Assembly (NCBI GenBank): GCA_027483505.1
Contig: JAIXUP010000071.1
Coordinates: forward strand, 1-40,780
Length of the DNA stretch: 40,780 bases
Direction: 5' to 3'
Origin: Hyphomicrobiales bacterium
Lineage (GTDB): Bacteria > Pseudomonadota > Alphaproteobacteria > Rhizobiales > Beijerinckiaceae
Shown: positions 39,788 to 40,780 of the stretch, piece by piece
Layout of the letters: each line of letters begins with the position of its first letter
How positions within the stretch are numbered: the first letter of the stretch is position 1
Notes under the pieces: generated by a model
The model's input: the letters and a program-made list of their open reading frames with translations, nothing else
Told to the model about the DNA's origin: nothing
Database searches by the model: none
Position numbers and translations under genes: made by a program

Positions 39788-40513
39788 ATGGAATGGACGG
39801 ATGATGGCATCATTCTGGGCGGCAAGCGCCATGGCGAGAACTCGGTCATCCTCGAAGTCCTGACCCGCCAGCATGGCCGGCACCTCGGTCTGGTGCGGGG
39901 CGGCCGCTCGGCACGGCTAGGTTCCGTGCTCCAGCCCGGCAACAGCGCGGTGGTGACCTGGCGGGCGCGGCTAGACGAGCATCTCGGCCAGTTCCGCGTG
40001 GAAGCGACGCATCTGCGTGCCGGCCAGCTCTTCAACGATGCGGCCTCACTCTACGGGCTGTCGCATCTGGCAGGTCTGATCCGGCTGTTGCCGGAACGTG
40101 ACCCGCATGAGCGGCTTTACGACGCCGTGGCGGTGGTGATCGAACATCTCGACGCTCCGCGCATCGCAGCGCCGCTGATCGTGCGCTTCGAGCTTGCCCT
40201 GCTGGCCGAACTGGGTTTCGGGCTCGATCTCAGCGCCTGCGCCGTGACCGGTGCGACGCAGGAACTTGTTTATGTCTCGCCGAAGTCAGGCCGCGCCGTT
40301 TCGGCCCGGGCCGGCGCGGCCTATGCCGACCGCCTGCTGGCGCTGCCAGCCTTCGTGCGGGACGGATTCCTCGGCGACGGCATCAGCATGGCGCAACTGC
40401 AGCAGGGTTTCGCCCTGACCGGGCATTTCCTGGCGCGGCATGTCTACGAGCCGCGCGGGATGACCCCGCCCGACGAACGGGCTGCCTTCCTCGCCGCCGT
40501 GCTGAAGTCGTGA
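39788..40513 (+). CDS. recO: DNA repair protein RecO
   Basis: 241 residues from the ATG giving MEWTDDGIILGGKRHGENSVILEVLTRQHGRHLGLVRGGRS, the standard RecO N-terminal OB-fold; an ATG two codons earlier is equally possible. A helical C-terminal domain follows (IVRFELALLAELGFGLDLSACAVTGATQELVYVSPKSGRAVS). RecO, with RecF and RecR, loads RecA at single-stranded gaps. The usual zinc-binding cysteine quartet is reduced to one cysteine in SACAVTG, common in alphaproteobacteria. No clear ribosome site was seen. Confidence 0.94.
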   Translation: MEWTDDGIILGGKRHGENSVILEVLTRQHGRHLGLVRGGRSARLGSVLQPGNSAVVTWRARLDEHLGQFRVEATHLRAGQLFNDAASLYGLSHLAGLIRLLPERDPHERLYDAVAVVIEHLDAPRIAAPLIVRFELALLAELGFGLDLSACAVTGATQELVYVSPKSGRAVSARAGAAYADRLLALPAFVRDGFLGDGISMAQLQQGFALTGHFLARHVYEPRGMTPPDERAAFLAAVLKS

Positions 40514-40519
40514 CGAGCG

Positions 40520-40780
40520 CTACTGCCCGATCCGAGTGGTCAGCGAGAAGCCCAAATCGACGCGGTCGCGGGCCTGAAGCTGGCCGATCCCTGTCTGTCC
40601 GCGCTGGGCCTCGACCCGGGCGTAATCGGCGAACATGCGTGCCACTGTCCGGTCGTTGATGCGGGTTTCGACCGCAGTCGCGAGCCCGAAGGCACCGAGT
40701 TGAGCGCGGTCAGGGCTGAGGCGGGTGGCCGGATTGCCGATGGTGCGGGCGATCTGGTCGTAACCGAAGCGCTCGAAGCT
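40520..40780 (-). CDS. C-terminal end of an unknown, possibly beta-barrel, protein (partial)
   Basis: The frame runs off the right edge; the last 86 residues and a TAG stop are visible. The segment alternates polar and hydrophobic residues (LGAFGLATAVETRIN, TVARMFADYARVEAQR, DRVDLGFSLTTRIGQ), as outer-membrane beta-strands do, though it ends in Gln rather than the usual aromatic residue. It converges on recO with six bases between the stops. No family was recognised from this fragment. Confidence 0.5.
   Translation of the reverse strand, partial: SFERFGYDQIARTIGNPATRLSPDRAQLGAFGLATAVETRINDRTVARMFADYARVEAQRGQTGIGQLQARDRVDLGFSLTTRIGQ

Overview
The window is high-GC chromosomal DNA from an alphaproteobacterium, most likely of the order Hyphomicrobiales (Rhizobiales). 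This is inferred from gene content and order: a plsX-fabH-ihfA-merR row preceded by a YceD protein and a Cbp3-like chaperone, a nrdR-ribD-ribE-ribH-nusB-thiL row, a lepB-rnc-era row, a membrane pyrophosphatase, a Mg-type HemB and an LdtR-type MarR regulator. No phage, transposase, plasmid or CRISPR gene was seen. Almost everything is core or housekeeping, so most of the window is ordinary.

Layout. 1-2009 (+) is the end of a polysaccharide locus: a partial sugar-phosphate transferase and an O-antigen ligase/polymerase. 2016-4258 (-) holds a methyltransferase and a short Hsp70-type ATPase. A tRNA-Pro(GGG) with its own promoter follows at 4466-4543. 4649-8503 (-) is a complete sulfate importer operon, sbp-cysT-cysW-cysA. 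A 439-bp stretch without genes precedes 8943-13316 (-), the lipid/IHF row. 13438-16156 (+) has a BamE-like lipoprotein, an unknown protein and glyA. Two secreted-protein genes (16168-17222) sit between glyA and nrdR. 17364-21655 (+) is the nrdR-riboflavin-nusB-thiL operon, followed by an MFS transporter, a 65-residue secreted peptide and hppA, which ends in a clear terminator. 25588-26388 is a membrane protein with an internal duplication.

The most unusual part is 26428-30253. An L,D-transpeptidase, a DUF1295 membrane protein, an unlisted 45-residue Asp/Gly-tailed membrane peptide and an LdtR-type regulator lie together. A 98-bp tandem duplication carries a copy of the 3' end of ldtR, and a long inverted repeat covers the ldtR start codon. 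LdtR regulators are known to control L,D-transpeptidases, so this looks like a cell-wall remodelling cluster with extra small-gene and RNA-structure features.

30262-36243 contains a 3-hydroxyisobutyryl-CoA hydrolase, hemB, a DUF2269 protein, and a likely operon of an orphan LivH-like permease with an added N-terminal extracytoplasmic domain, threonine ammonia-lyase and an RDD protein. 36253-40780 has a secreted esterase, era, rnc and lepB (-), recO (+) and the C-terminal end of an unknown, possibly beta-barrel, protein.
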